DNA of 64,000 nucleotides from Streptomyces sp. SolWspMP-5a-2 (GCF_900091845.1 NZ_FMCI01000350.1:18358-82357), one strand, 5' to 3'; shown: positions 18,626 through 27,552, counted from the first letter of the stretch. The notes: generated by a model not told the origin, from the letters alone. Program-made: numbers and translations.

Positions 18626-19963
18626 ATGCTCGCCGTCCTGCGCAACCCCACCTACCGCCGCCTCTTCACCGCCCAGGTGATCGCGCTGGTCGGCACCGGG
18701 CTCGCCACGGTCGCCCTCGGGCTGCTCGCGTACGACATCGCGGGCGCCGGGGCCGGTTCGGTGCTCGGCACCGCGCTCGCGATCAAGATGGTGGCGTACG
18801 TGGGGATCGCCCCGCTGGTCGGCGCGGTCGCCGACCGGCTGCCGCGCCGGGCGCTGCTGGCGGGCGCCGACCTCACCCGGGCCGGGGTGGCGTGCGCGCT
18901 GCCGTTCGTCCATCAGGTCTGGCAGGTGTACCTGCTGGTCTTCCTGCTCCAGTCGGCGTCGGCCGTGTTCACCCCGGCGTTCCAGTCGGTGATCCCGGAC
19001 GTGCTCCCCCAAGAGCGCGACTACACACGGGCGTTGTCGATGTCACGGCTCGCGTACGACCTGGAGAGCCTCTTCTCCCCCGCGCTGGCCGCCGCCCTGC
19101 TCTCCGTCGTCACCTACAACGGGCTGTTCACCGGCACGGTCGCGGGCTTCCTCGGCTCGGCCGCGCTGGTGCTCTCCACGGCGCTCCCCAACAGGGCGGC
19201 ATCGTCCGCGCGTTCGGGTCGACGGACACGGCCCACCACGGGCATGGCCCTGTTCCTGCGGCTGCCGCCGCTGCGGGCACTGCTCGCCCTCAACCTCGCG
19301 GTGGCCGCCGCGAGCGCGATGGTCACCGTCAACTCGGTGGTCTACGTACGGGAGACGCTCGGTCTGTCGGCGGGTGCGGTGCCGCTGGCGCTGGGCGCGT
19401 ACGGCGCCGGGTCGATGGCCGTCGCGCTGGCGCTGCCCCGGCTCCTGGACCGGGTGACGGACCGTACGGTGATGCTGCGCGGCGCCCTGCCGCTGGCGGC
19501 CGTGTTCGGCGGCCTCGGCGTCATCACGGCTGCCCAGGACGGCAGTTGGCGGTTCCCGGCGCTGCTGGCGCTCTGGGCCGCGTTCGGTGCCGCCTGCTCG
19601 GCGGTGCTCACACCCGCCGGCCGGCTGGTGCGCCGCTCGGCCCCGCCGGGAAAGCGCACGGCGGCCTTCGCGGCGCAGTTCTCGCTCTCCCACGGCTGCT
19701 GGCTGCTGACGTATCCGCTGGCGGGGTGGCTGGGCGCGACCGCGGGGCTGCCGTCGGCGGTGGTGGTGCTCGGCGCCGTCACGCTGGGCGCGGCGCTGCT
19801 CGCGGTCCGGCTGTGGCGGGTGCCCGGGACCGCCGTCGAGCACGAGCACACCGACCTGCGCTCCGGGCACCCGCATCTCGACGGCGCCACCCGGGTGGCC
19901 GCCGGGTGGCGGCACCGGCACGGGTACGGGGTGGACGGGCTGCACCCGGTGACGCGGGGGTAG
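18626..19963 (+). CDS. MFS exporter with histidine-rich tail, probable Ni/Co efflux
   Basis: A 445-residue major facilitator protein with 12 predicted helices; the loop 2/3 motif is ADRLPRRALLAG. The cytoplasmic C-terminus (from about residue 405) is rich in histidine: VEHEHTD, SGHPHLDG and WRHRHGYGVDGLH. Histidine-rich tails occur in NreB-type nickel exporters. Together with the divergent NmtR-type repressor and shared operator this suggests inducible nickel or cobalt export across the membrane. Substrate is inferred, not shown. GGGAG stands seven bases before the ATG. Confidence 0.82.
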   Translation: MLAVLRNPTYRRLFTAQVIALVGTGLATVALGLLAYDIAGAGAGSVLGTALAIKMVAYVGIAPLVGAVADRLPRRALLAGADLTRAGVACALPFVHQVWQVYLLVFLLQSASAVFTPAFQSVIPDVLPQERDYTRALSMSRLAYDLESLFSPALAAALLSVVTYNGLFTGTVAGFLGSAALVLSTALPNRAASSARSGRRTRPTTGMALFLRLPPLRALLALNLAVAAASAMVTVNSVVYVRETLGLSAGAVPLALGAYGAGSMAVALALPRLLDRVTDRTVMLRGALPLAAVFGGLGVITAAQDGSWRFPALLALWAAFGAACSAVLTPAGRLVRRSAPPGKRTAAFAAQFSLSHGCWLLTYPLAGWLGATAGLPSAVVVLGAVTLGAALLAVRLWRVPGTAVEHEHTDLRSGHPHLDGATRVAAGWRHRHGYGVDGLHPVTRG

Positions 19964-19994
19964 CCCGCCGGGGACAGACTCCCCCGTCCGGTCG

Positions 19995-20792
19995 TCAGGC
20001 GCGCTTGCGGGCCACGCCGCCGTAGAAGCCGATCTCGTGCGAGCGGGGCGGCGGCGGACCGTCCGGACGCCAGAACGGGACCTGGGACAGGCCGGGTTCG
20101 ATCAGGTCGAAGCCGTCGAAGAACCGCTCGACCTCGGCGCGCGGGCGCAGGTTGAGGCTGGCGCTCGCCTTGCTGTAGACGGCCTGCGCGGCGGTCCGGT
20201 CGGCGAAATCGCTGGTGGCATGGGTGAGGACGAGGTAGCTGCCGTCCGGGAGGGCGTCGCGCAGGGTGGCGACGATGCCGGCCGGGTCGTCCGCGTCCGT
20301 GAGGAAGTGGACGACGGCGACGAGCAGCAGGGCGACCGGCCGGTCGAAGTCGATGACGGCGCGGACGTCCGGGTCCTCCAGGATCGCCCGCGGGTCGCGC
20401 AGGTCGCCGAGGACGATGCTGGTGGCGCCGGAGCGGCTGAGCAGGGCGTCCGCGTGCGCGTTGACGATCGGGTCGTTGTCGACGTACGCGACCCGGACGT
20501 CCGGCGCGACCTCCTGCGCCGTCTCGTGGACGTTGGGCGAGGTGGGCAGGCCGGTGCCGACGTCGAGGATCTGGCGGACGCCGTTCTCGACGACGTACCG
20601 GACGGCGCGGCGCATGAAGTCCCGGTTGGCGCGGACGCCGATGCGCACCTCGGGGGCCGCGGCGGCGAGCGCGTCGGCGGCTTTCCGGTCCACGTCGTAG
20701 TTGTCCTTGCCGCCGAGCAGGTAGTCGTAGATCCGCGCGGGATGCGGCTTGCTGGTGTCGATCCCGTCGGCCCGGACGCCGTCCTGTCCCAC
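19995..20792 (-). CDS. DUF574 SAM-dependent methyltransferase
   Basis: A 265-residue protein of the actinobacterial S-adenosylmethionine-dependent methyltransferase family PF04672 (DUF574). Family words: GIDTSKPHPARIYDYLLGGKDN at the N-terminus, the SAM-binding LDVGTGLPTSPNVHE near residue 77, and VAYVDNDPIVNAHA near 105. Streptomycetes carry dozens of these; substrates are unknown and some sit beside DUF397/XRE pairs. The GTG start has AGAGGAG upstream. No operon partner is evident. Confidence 0.9.
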   Translation of the reverse strand: MGQDGVRADGIDTSKPHPARIYDYLLGGKDNYDVDRKAADALAAAAPEVRIGVRANRDFMRRAVRYVVENGVRQILDVGTGLPTSPNVHETAQEVAPDVRVAYVDNDPIVNAHADALLSRSGATSIVLGDLRDPRAILEDPDVRAVIDFDRPVALLLVAVVHFLTDADDPAGIVATLRDALPDGSYLVLTHATSDFADRTAAQAVYSKASASLNLRPRAEVERFFDGFDLIEPGLSQVPFWRPDGPPPPRSHEIGFYGGVARKRA

Positions 20793-21031
20793 CCTGAACT
20801 CCTCTCGGCCGCCGCGCGGCCCCTCGCCGTGTTCGGCTGCCGACAGCTTCCCACATCAACTTCACTGCTCTTGACCGCAGTTGCCCGGGACGGACGGGGA
20901 CGGGACGGGCCACGGACGAGTGCTGGAGCAAAGTGGGCGGGTGATCGACGCCGTCGCGACGGGCGCCGCCACTCCCCCTCCCGCCGGGAGCCCCGTCCGG
21001 GCTCGACGGCGGTGGTCCGTGTCCCGGCGGG

Positions 21032-21724
21032 TCAGCCGAGGGTGAGGAGTTCCTCGTAGAAGCCGCCGAACCCGTGCTCCCGGTCCACGAGATGGATCTC
21101 CAGGATCCAGTGGCAGACGCGTCCGGCCTTGTCGGTGCGGCGCAGCGGGGTGTCGTTGGCCGGGGTGATGTACGACTCGACGTCGGCGCCGTCGATCCGC
21201 TCGTGCGGGAACTCGCCGACCAGGTGTCCGGCGTGCCAGCCGCCCAACTCCCAGCCCGCGTCGGCCGCGAGGCGCGCGACCTCGCCGTGCAGGCGGGCTC
21301 CGGTGACGTCCGGGTGGGCGGCGAAGTACCGCTTTCCCGCGGCGAACACGTCGGCGAGGTCGTCCCGCAGTCGGTGCTTGACGGGGTCGTCGCCGAGGAC
21401 GAAGGTGCGGCCGAAGTCGGCCTCGTACTCCTCGAAGATGGGCCCGAAGTCGGCGAAGACGATGTCGTCGGCGCCGATCGGCCGGTCCGGCGGGTTCTCC
21501 TTGTAGGGCAGGAGCGTGTTGGGTCCCGACCGCACGATCCGCTTGTGCCAGTGGCGGGTGGTGCCGAACATCTCGTTCGCCAGATCGCGCACCCGGTCGC
21601 TGACCGCGCGCTCCCCCTCCCCGGGCGCGACCAGCCCGCGCTTGTCGATCTCCGCGAAGAGCTGCTCGGCCTTCGCCTGTGCGTCCAGCAGGCGCGTCGC
21701 GCGCGTGGATTCGTCGTCCGCCAT
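21032..21724 (-). CDS. M24-family (creatinase/aminopeptidase-like) protein
   Basis: A 230-residue cytoplasmic protein with the pita-bread fold of M24 metallopeptidases. Metal-ligand-like positions are visible in FADFGPIFEEYEADFGRTF (aspartates, residues about 90-108), the histidine of HAGHLVGEFPHE (about 165) and glutamates in EIHLVDREHGFGGFYEE near the C-terminus. It lacks the N-terminal domain of proline dipeptidases. Possible activities are Xaa-Pro peptidase or creatinase-like hydrolase; the exact reaction is not clear. Confidence 0.82.
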   Translation of the reverse strand: MADDESTRATRLLDAQAKAEQLFAEIDKRGLVAPGEGERAVSDRVRDLANEMFGTTRHWHKRIVRSGPNTLLPYKENPPDRPIGADDIVFADFGPIFEEYEADFGRTFVLGDDPVKHRLRDDLADVFAAGKRYFAAHPDVTGARLHGEVARLAADAGWELGGWHAGHLVGEFPHERIDGADVESYITPANDTPLRRTDKAGRVCHWILEIHLVDREHGFGGFYEELLTLG

Positions 21725-21871
21725 GGGGCGAACGTAGTTCGCGAGGACGCGGTCGGCAACGCGGTCCCACAGGGTGGCGGATCGTGGCCCCTCCCCCGCC
21801 CCGGCTCGGGGGCCCGCCCCTGGTCAGGGCGGCCCACCGGCAGGGGGGCACGGTCCGGGACCCCGCCGTCC

Positions 21872-22837
21872 TCAGCCGGGACGGCGGGCGAAGTCGTCCA
21901 GGGCGCGGAGCACCCGGGCGCGGGTCGTGTCGCCGCCCAGGTGCCCGGCGTCATCGACGACGGTCAGCTCCGCGCCGGGCCAGGCGCGGGCCAGCTCCCG
22001 GGCGGTGTCGAGCGGCCCGCCCAGATCGAGCCTGCCGTGGACCAGCACCCCGGGGATCCCGGCGAGGCGGTCCGCGTCCCGCAACAGCGCGCCCTCCTCG
22101 AGCCAGGCGCCGTGGGAGAAGAAGTGCGCGCAGATGCGGACGAAGGCGAGTCGCGCGGCCGGGGACCGGTCGCCGTACGGGCGAGAGGCGCCCTTCGTCT
22201 CCCCCGACACGACCGTGTCCTCCCAGTCGACCCAGTCGGCGGCGGCCCTCTCCCGCACGGCGGCGTCCGGGTGTTCCATGAGGCGGGCGTAGGCCGCGAC
22301 GACGTCGCCGTCCCTCGGGGTGCCGGGGGCCCCGGCGAGGAAGCGTTCCCACTGCTCGGGGAAGTGGCGGCCGACCCCGCGGTAGAGCCAGTCGATCTCG
22401 GAGCGCCGGGTGGTGGTGACGGCGGCGATCACGATCTCCGACACCCGCCGCGGGTGGGTCTCGGCGTAGGCGAGGATCAGCGTCGAGCCCCATGAGCCGC
22501 CGTACAGCAGCCATCGCTCGACGCCCAGGTGCGCGCGCAGCCGTTCCATGTCGGCGATCAGGTGGTGGGTGGTGTTGTGCCGCATGTCGGTGGCGGGGTC
22601 CCCGGCGTGCGGGGTGCTGCGTCCGCAGCCGCGCTGGTCGAAGAGCACGACCCGGTACCGGTCCGGGTCGAAGTACCGGCGTGCCAGCGTTCCGCACCCG
22701 GAGCCGGGACCGCCGTGCACGACGAGCGCCGGCTTGCCCGCCGGGTTGCCGCAGACCTCCCAGTAGACGTGGTTGCCGTCACCGACGTCGAGCATCCCCG
22801 TCTCGTACGGCTCGCTCGGCGGATACAACTCACCCAT
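21872..22837 (-). CDS. pip: Proline iminopeptidase
   Basis: A 321-residue alpha/beta hydrolase (peptidase S33) that removes N-terminal proline from peptides. The oxyanion-hole motif HGGPGSG is near residue 41, FDQRGCGRSTPH near 66, and the nucleophile elbow GGSWGS has S115. The C-terminal acid and base lie in HGRLDLGGP and DDAGHLGGD. AGGAGGT lies a few bases before the ATG at 22837, which excludes the longer frame. It is monocistronic. Confidence 0.93.
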   Translation of the reverse strand: MGELYPPSEPYETGMLDVGDGNHVYWEVCGNPAGKPALVVHGGPGSGCGTLARRYFDPDRYRVVLFDQRGCGRSTPHAGDPATDMRHNTTHHLIADMERLRAHLGVERWLLYGGSWGSTLILAYAETHPRRVSEIVIAAVTTTRRSEIDWLYRGVGRHFPEQWERFLAGAPGTPRDGDVVAAYARLMEHPDAAVRERAAADWVDWEDTVVSGETKGASRPYGDRSPAARLAFVRICAHFFSHGAWLEEGALLRDADRLAGIPGVLVHGRLDLGGPLDTARELARAWPGAELTVVDDAGHLGGDTTRARVLRALDDFARRPG

Positions 22838-23280
22838 TTCCAGCACCTCCTGAGAAGCGGACGCGCGGAGAGCCACGCCTCGCTCCACCCCGCTGCCGGG
22901 CGCGGAGCGCCCCACATCCCACCACGGACTCCCCGTCCACGGGACCGACACCACTCCGCCGATCCCGAACTCGCCCCGGGACACCGCGGAAAGCCCGACG
23001 GCACGGCTGAACTAGGCCCGTCACAGGCACGGTTGACTCGCGCGCCGCGTGCGACGCCGCCTCGATACCGAGCGGCGCCGATCGCTGTCGCCGGGTCCGT
23101 GGTGCGGCGTCCGCGCTCCCCGTATGACTCGGGGGTGCCTCTTTCGTCGGCGCGCTGATGTGCGTGCCGCGAGGGGAGTGCCGCGTGTGCCGTCCAGGAC
23201 TGCCCCGTGCGCTCTGCCGGAGCGTGCGGGGAGGGATCTAGCGTTGCAGGAAGTCAGAAACCACAACGCATGGGGGCAAC
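22838..23280. other. Divergent intergenic region without visible gene
   Basis: A 443-base region between pip (minus) and a small secreted protein (plus). No reading frame looks protein-like and no clear dyad stands out. It presumably holds both promoters. Confidence 0.4.
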
Positions 23281-23655
23281 ATGACGTTCCGAGGTCGAAT
23301 CGCCGGATCCATCGCGACGGCGGCCGTGCTGGGGGCGGGGCTGCTCGCCACCGCCGCTCCCGTCACCGCCGCGCCCGCCACCGGGGTCGCGTCCGCCGCC
23401 ACGGTCTCCGCCGCCTCCGCCCCGGTCTCGGCCCGGGGTCTCAACTGCGGCAGCCCGCGCCTGCTCACCGGCAGCGCGGGACACAAGGGCGCGTCGGTCA
23501 GCTGCACCGGCGGGTCCTTCACCGCGTCCGTGGTCTGCGACAAGCAGGGCTACCGGTACACGCACTTCGGCAACCGTGCCGTGTCCGGCGGCACGTCGAC
23601 CGTCTGGTGCGACCTGGGCGCCGCCGTGGTGCAGGTGATGGTCGAGCCGACCTGA
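23281..23655 (+). CDS. Small secreted protein with four cysteines
   Basis: A 124-residue exported protein. A signal peptide (about 1-31, with AAPVTAAPA as cleavage region) is followed by an alanine/serine linker and a compact domain from about residue 52 with four cysteines (LNCGSPRL, SCTGG, VVCDKQG, TVWCDLG), likely forming two disulfides. Such small Streptomyces proteins of unknown function are common. I recognise no family. A hairpin terminator follows directly. Confidence 0.75.
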   Translation: MTFRGRIAGSIATAAVLGAGLLATAAPVTAAPATGVASAATVSAASAPVSARGLNCGSPRLLTGSAGHKGASVSCTGGSFTASVVCDKQGYRYTHFGNRAVSGGTSTVWCDLGAAVVQVMVEPT

Positions 23656-23674
23656 TCCACGGTCCGACGGAGCC

Positions 23675-23702
23675 GGTCCGGCGGGCACTCCCCCGCCGGA
23701 CC
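23675..23702 (+). terminator. Terminator of the small secreted protein gene
   Basis: GGTCCGGCGGG (23675-23685) and CCCGCCGGACC (23692-23702) form an 11-base perfect stem with a six-base loop, 20 bases past the stop codon. Confidence 0.75.
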
Positions 23703-23756
23703 TGCGGCACACGTCCGTGACCGCCGGGAGGCGGACGACCGGGTCTCCTGAACGCG

Positions 23757-23794
23757 GAAAATCCCAGCGCGGACGAATCCGTGCCGGGATTTTC
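23757..23794. terminator. AT-containing hairpin, probable bidirectional terminator
   Basis: GAAAATCCC (23757-23765) pairs with GGGATTTTC (23786-23794), and inner bases CGCGGA/TCCGTG extend the stem. The A and T runs at the base of the stem are unusual in this GC-rich genome and the element marks the left edge of the lower-GC patch. Confidence 0.6.
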
Positions 23795-24016
23795 GTGAAG
23801 CCGACCTGGGCAGTCGTGAGAACTGCCGTGGTGGGACGTTCACCAGATCCTTCGACCAGGCGCAACAGTCAGAGTCCCCCGCCGGCACGCCCTGCGGCTC
23901 GCCGTTGACCGTTACGGCCGGATCGGTCTCCGACACACGCACAGACGTGTCGATCGATGCGGGGCCGAGGAGCTCGCCCAGCGCATGACGCACCTGGGGG
24001 ATGGAGGGGCCGTTCA

Positions 24017-25942
24017 CTACCGAATGCTCTGCAACAACCGTCCCGTTGCAGTGACGGTCCAGAAGTTCCATCCGTTCCGATTCGGATTGACGTGCGGGTT
24101 CAGGACGTGGACCACGGCGACCGCCGCCCCGCTGGGAGTCTCGTACTCGCCTCGCCCCGGACCGGAGGGGATCCTCACGACGCGCGACAGGGGATCGTAG
24201 TAGGCGTCGACGCGCTGGCCTTCGTAGACCGCGTGGATCTCGACACCGCGCTTCGTGCGAAGTTCTTGGACCTCCGCCCCGACGAGTGTGGGTGCGGTCG
24301 GGCCCTCCACGATCAGCTGCTCGTCGGCAGGCAGCTCGTCGGTGTCCTGGGGGATGACCTGTGCGTCGTAGCGGGGAAGACCGAGCAACTCGTTGAGGAC
24401 GTTGGCCAGCAGACTCCGGCGTGCGGCCAGGAAGTCGGGGAAGCGGTCCAAGGACCGCAGCTCCGGATCACCGGGGATCCACTGTTCGGCCAGGCGCTCC
24501 GGCGCGATCCCCGCCATGTAGTCGACGGGCAGCCCGGAGGAGATCATCTTGTTCGTCTGACCGGTGACGAAGGCAAGGTTGGCGAGGCTGTTCCACTCCT
24601 CCTTCGCGTATGTCCCCTGGACTCTGGCGCGCGGGAACACGTGGTGGAATTCGATCTTGGAGCCGCTGTTCATCGGCTGGTCGCTGATGGCGATGTTGGT
24701 CGCCCAGTCCCGCGCCGTGCCCCGCAACGCGGCGATGTAGAGCAGTTTGAAGAAGGGATGCGTGGAGTACTTCTGCTCCAAGTCCCTCGGGTGGAGGGCG
24801 CTGTCCCGGGACCGGGTGCCGGAGGCCCGGCGAATGAGTTCGGCGAACAGGCCCTCTCCCTCACGCGATTTGATCAGCCTTGCCTCCGCGTCGAGTTTCC
24901 CCTCGACCTGCAGCGAGTAGTGACTAAACGCCGTCGCCGTGTAGACCCAGCGACGCAGCAGCTGAGCCTCTCCCGGGCGCAGCTTGCCGTCCCGGTGGTG
25001 CAGCAGCAGGGCGGGCACGATGGTGACGTTCGGTGACGAGAGGACCTCGGACCGGGGAATGGCGCACTCGCCCTTCAAAAAGTCGATGGCGAAGCGCAGC
25101 GCCCTTTCGGTGGCGTGCCAGGCCTCCTTCAGCGCGGCTTCGTCCATGTCGGCCCCGATGAGCTTGATGTGATGGGCGCCGGTTCCCGCGAGGAGGCTCG
25201 TGAGACGCAGAACGGCTTCCCTGTTCAGGGCGAAGTTGCTGTCCTGCAGCTCTTGGTGGAAGGCGTCCATAGTGTCCAGGCCGTCGGACCACCGCGCCGC
25301 AATGGCGCTGTAGACGAGGTCCCCCTTGGACAGCCTTCGACCGCCCTTGTTCAACCGGGCGAAGAGTTCGGCGACTTCCTCATAGTCGTCGGACTCGTAG
25401 GTGATGACGGCGATCTCCTGCTTGCGGATGTCGTGCACCTTCTGCAAGCGCTGCATCCATGCGCCGAACTGCGGGGCGGAGTAATCGATCCCGGCGGCTT
25501 TGAGCACCTCGTGGTACTGCACGTTCTCCTGCAGCAAGGTGGAAACACGGAACAGGAGCGGGTCTTTGCTCTGGATCGCGCTCGGGTTGACGAACTCCTC
25601 GGTGCGCACATCGAAGCGCAGGTCGATAAGCCGGCCGTCCGCCTTTGACTCCGGCCGGTACACCCAGGCCAGGGAGGTCAACCGCTGTTGCCCATCCAGG
25701 AGGTAGAGAGGCTGATGCGCCGACTTGTCGGCCTGAATGACGGCAGCCGTCTTGAAGGGGACGGTCAGATTGGTCTTCCACAAGAGCAGGGCACCGACGG
25801 GGTAGCCCCGGTAGAGAGAATCGAAGAGATCGCGCACGTCGGGCCTCATCCAGACGAAGTCGCGCTGAATGGAGGGGATGACGACCTTGCCCTGAAGCAG
25901 CTCCTCGATTTGAGAAGCGATCTTTTGGTTTGCCAGCCCCAT
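24017..25942 (-). CDS. GmrSD-type restriction protein with RAMA domain (DUF262-HNH-RAMA)
   Basis: A 641-residue single-chain relative of the type IV restriction enzyme GmrSD. The N-terminal DUF262 (ParB-like NTPase) domain has the family motif DGQQR at residues 83-87 and a conserved IPSIQRDFVW near 22-31. The DUF1524 HNH nuclease region has EFHHVFPRA (H433-H434) followed by the asparagine-containing NSLANLAFVTGQTN. The C-terminus (about 555-641) looks like a RAMA domain, with YETPSGAAVAVV and NGWNFWTV; RAMA modules are associated with restriction and DNA modification systems. Relatives (GmrSD, BrxU, SspE) cleave modified or phosphorothioate-sensed phage DNA. GC content is clearly lower than in neighbours. 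No partner gene is present. ATG at 25942 is preceded by GGGGGC. Confidence 0.85.
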   Translation of the reverse strand: MGLANQKIASQIEELLQGKVVIPSIQRDFVWMRPDVRDLFDSLYRGYPVGALLLWKTNLTVPFKTAAVIQADKSAHQPLYLLDGQQRLTSLAWVYRPESKADGRLIDLRFDVRTEEFVNPSAIQSKDPLLFRVSTLLQENVQYHEVLKAAGIDYSAPQFGAWMQRLQKVHDIRKQEIAVITYESDDYEEVAELFARLNKGGRRLSKGDLVYSAIAARWSDGLDTMDAFHQELQDSNFALNREAVLRLTSLLAGTGAHHIKLIGADMDEAALKEAWHATERALRFAIDFLKGECAIPRSEVLSSPNVTIVPALLLHHRDGKLRPGEAQLLRRWVYTATAFSHYSLQVEGKLDAEARLIKSREGEGLFAELIRRASGTRSRDSALHPRDLEQKYSTHPFFKLLYIAALRGTARDWATNIAISDQPMNSGSKIEFHHVFPRARVQGTYAKEEWNSLANLAFVTGQTNKMISSGLPVDYMAGIAPERLAEQWIPGDPELRSLDRFPDFLAARRSLLANVLNELLGLPRYDAQVIPQDTDELPADEQLIVEGPTAPTLVGAEVQELRTKRGVEIHAVYEGQRVDAYYDPLSRVVRIPSGPGRGEYETPSGAAVAVVHVLNPHVNPNRNGWNFWTVTATGRLLQSIR

Positions 25943-26120
25943 GCTGCCCCCAGCCCGTGTGTGCTCCGTCACACACACGCTATCAACTGCCGAGGAGGGC
26001 CAACTGCGGCCGAGAGCAACCACTTTCGCTTGCCGGGGTCGCCGCATACTCCACGCGACCCTGCGCGGTGTCGGGCCACGCGTTCGCGCAGCGGAGATGG
26101 AGGAGGCTGAACTCGACGAC

Positions 26121-26463
26121 CGGGTCGGAGCAGGTACGTGAGTTGGCGGTCGGGCAGGAAGTCTGGTCCGGACTGCGCAGTCAGAACGAGGGCGGCAACG
26201 GCAACCTCAAGAAGTCCGCCCTCGACAGCATCGGCAATCCCCAGCTCCGCCTGCCGCACGGACACGTCGCACAGACCCTGCTCACTGCCGTCATCATCTT
26301 CGAGGCGAACCTCAGAGCCATCCGACGGTTCCTCCGCGATCAGGGCATCCAGCCCCGCAATGCCAGCCCGCAGAGCGCCGCAACCCAACCCGGTGACCTC
26401 TCCGACCCGCCCCTGGCGCGACCCCTTCCGACCGAGCAAGTCGAGCCGCCGCCACACGAGTGA
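26121..26463 (+). pseudogene. Transposase C-terminal remnant
   Basis: The plus-strand frame ending at 26463 encodes a stretch from about 26166 (SQNEGGNGNLKKSALD) to about 26350 (HVAQTLLTAVIIFEANLRAIRRFL) that resembles the C-terminal end of DDE-type transposases in Streptomyces, where the glutamate, a basic helix and a closing ALxxxANLRxIxxFL helix are typical. There is no start, no catalytic core and no inverted repeat, so it is a fragment. It supports a mobile origin for this patch. Confidence 0.5.
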
Positions 26464-26633
26464 CACACCCCCGCCGCGCTCCATGCCCTGAAAACCCCAT
26501 ATGCCTGCGCCACGGCTACCAGCCGTCGCGCAGGCATGTCCTGTTTCCACAGGTGAGAGGCGCAGCACCTGGACCGCCACCGCCCCACACCCTCACCGAG
26601 CCGATCACGAGGCTCTAAGGCCCCAGGAACGAC

Positions 26634-26664
26634 AAAAAACCGGTGAGTCGCATGACTCACCGGT
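26634..26664 (-). terminator. Rho-independent terminator of tRNA-Leu
   Basis: ACCGGTGAGTC (26639-26649) and GACTCACCGGT (26654-26664) form a perfect 11-base stem with a four-base loop; on the minus strand it is followed by six T. It lies about 40 bases past the tRNA 3' end. Confidence 0.9.
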
Positions 26665-26704
26665 AACTCGTGAACGCTTCGGGACGATCTCGCGAAGTCC
26701 CTTT

Positions 26705-26792
26705 TGGTGTCCGAGGGGGGACTTGAACCCCCACGCCCGATAAAGGGCACTAGCACCTCAAGCTAGCGCGTCTGCCATTCCGCCACCCGGAC
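26705..26792 (-). tRNA. tRNA-Leu (anticodon GAG), CCA encoded
   Basis: A class II tRNA of 85 bases plus an encoded CCA. The acceptor stem GTCCGGG pairs with CTCGGAC (one G-U), the anticodon stem CTAGC/GCTAG closes the loop TTGAGGT with anticodon GAG, a long variable arm (GTGCCCTTTATCGGGCGT) follows, and the T arm contains GTTCAAGTC. It reads CUC and CUU leucine codons. It has its own terminator downstream. Confidence 0.96.
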
Positions 26793-26993
26793 CAGGTGTC
26801 TGCCGCCTGGCCGGGGGTGTTCCCCGCGGCGACATGGACAACAATACCAAGCTTTCGGAGCGCCTTTCACCTGCGTTTCCACCCCGCGGGCGGCGACGCG
26901 ACACGGGTCGTGCGGCGGACCGGGGGCGGTCACCCGGGGCGACACGCCGGCACCGGGGAGTGAGCGAGGGCCCGCGTCCGCGTGATCGCCCGC

Positions 26994-27443
26994 TCACTCA
27001 CGGCCCCGGTCCTCCGCGACCAGCACCTGGAGCGCCCGCAGCAGGGTCGCCGCCGTCTCCTCGCCGAGGGGCGCGAGGAAGCGGCGCTCGGCCGCCAGGC
27101 GCGCGCCCTCCGCGTGCCGCAGGCACTCCTCCCCGTACGGGGTCAGTCCGACGATGTTCTTGCGCCGGTCCTGGACGTTGCGGCGGCGGACCACTAGGCC
27201 GTGGTCCTCCAGGCCGTCGATGAGGGCGACCATCGTGGTGCGGTCGACGCCGAGCCGTCCCGCCGCCTCCACCTGGGACAGCGGCTCGCCGCAGGCGAGC
27301 ACGGCGAGGACCGCCAGTTCCTGCCCGTCCACCCCGTGGCGCGCGAGGGCCAGGGCGGACGCCCGCGCGAGTCGGGCGTGCACCCGGGCGAGGAGGTGAC
27401 CCAGCCGGGGTTCGACGGGTAAGGGGGACGTGTCCGCTGTCAT
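26994..27443 (-). CDS. MarR-family transcriptional regulator
   Basis: A 149-residue winged-helix regulator. The recognition part is LSQVEAAGRLGVDRTTMVALIDGLEDHGLV (residues about 55-84) and the wing RRRNVQDRRKNIVGLTPYG; flanking helices form the dimer. The ATG at 27443 has no ribosome binding site but lies six bases after a TACAGT -10 box, so the mRNA is probably leaderless. A 12-base palindrome between promoter elements suggests autoregulation. It follows the sucD-like gene by 110 bases on the same strand but has its own promoter; its target is unknown. Confidence 0.9.
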   Translation of the reverse strand: MTADTSPLPVEPRLGHLLARVHARLARASALALARHGVDGQELAVLAVLACGEPLSQVEAAGRLGVDRTTMVALIDGLEDHGLVVRRRNVQDRRKNIVGLTPYGEECLRHAEGARLAAERRFLAPLGEETAATLLRALQVLVAEDRGRE

Positions 27444-27449
27444 GCGCCG

Positions 27450-27467
27450 ACTGTAGTCAGAGCTGAC
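27450..27467 (-). promoter_or_regulatory. Leaderless promoter and palindrome of the MarR gene
   Basis: On the minus strand TACAGT (27455-27450) forms a -10 box directly before the ATG. Immediately upstream GTCAGAGCTGAC (27456-27467) is a palindrome with five-base arms, a good candidate for the MarR site. Confidence 0.5.
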
Positions 27468-27552
27468 GGTGGGTGAGGACGGGACGGACGAGGTGCCGGG
27501 CCCGGGGTCCGGCCGGGGCCGGTGCGCCGGGGCGCGCGGCACGCTCGCGGCG

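Larger units (their letters stand above)
23656..24016. other. Spacer with two terminators and a doubtful short frame
   Basis: After the two hairpins described separately, a minus-strand frame beginning at 24071 inside the end of the GmrSD gene encodes about 85 plausible residues (start MELLDRHCNGTV) before it runs through the terminators. It may be a truncated island gene or chance; I do not call it. Confidence 0.3.

Noticed and set aside
23550..24071. 173-codon minus-strand frame overlapping the GmrSD end
   Set aside because: Only its first half looks protein-like; it then runs through two terminators and antisense to the secreted-protein gene, so it is at most a fragment.
26634..26792. Integration of an island directly at the tRNA-Leu 3' end
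   Set aside because: The tRNA keeps its own T-run terminator 40 bases downstream, no integrase gene is present and no second copy of the tRNA 3' end was found in the window.
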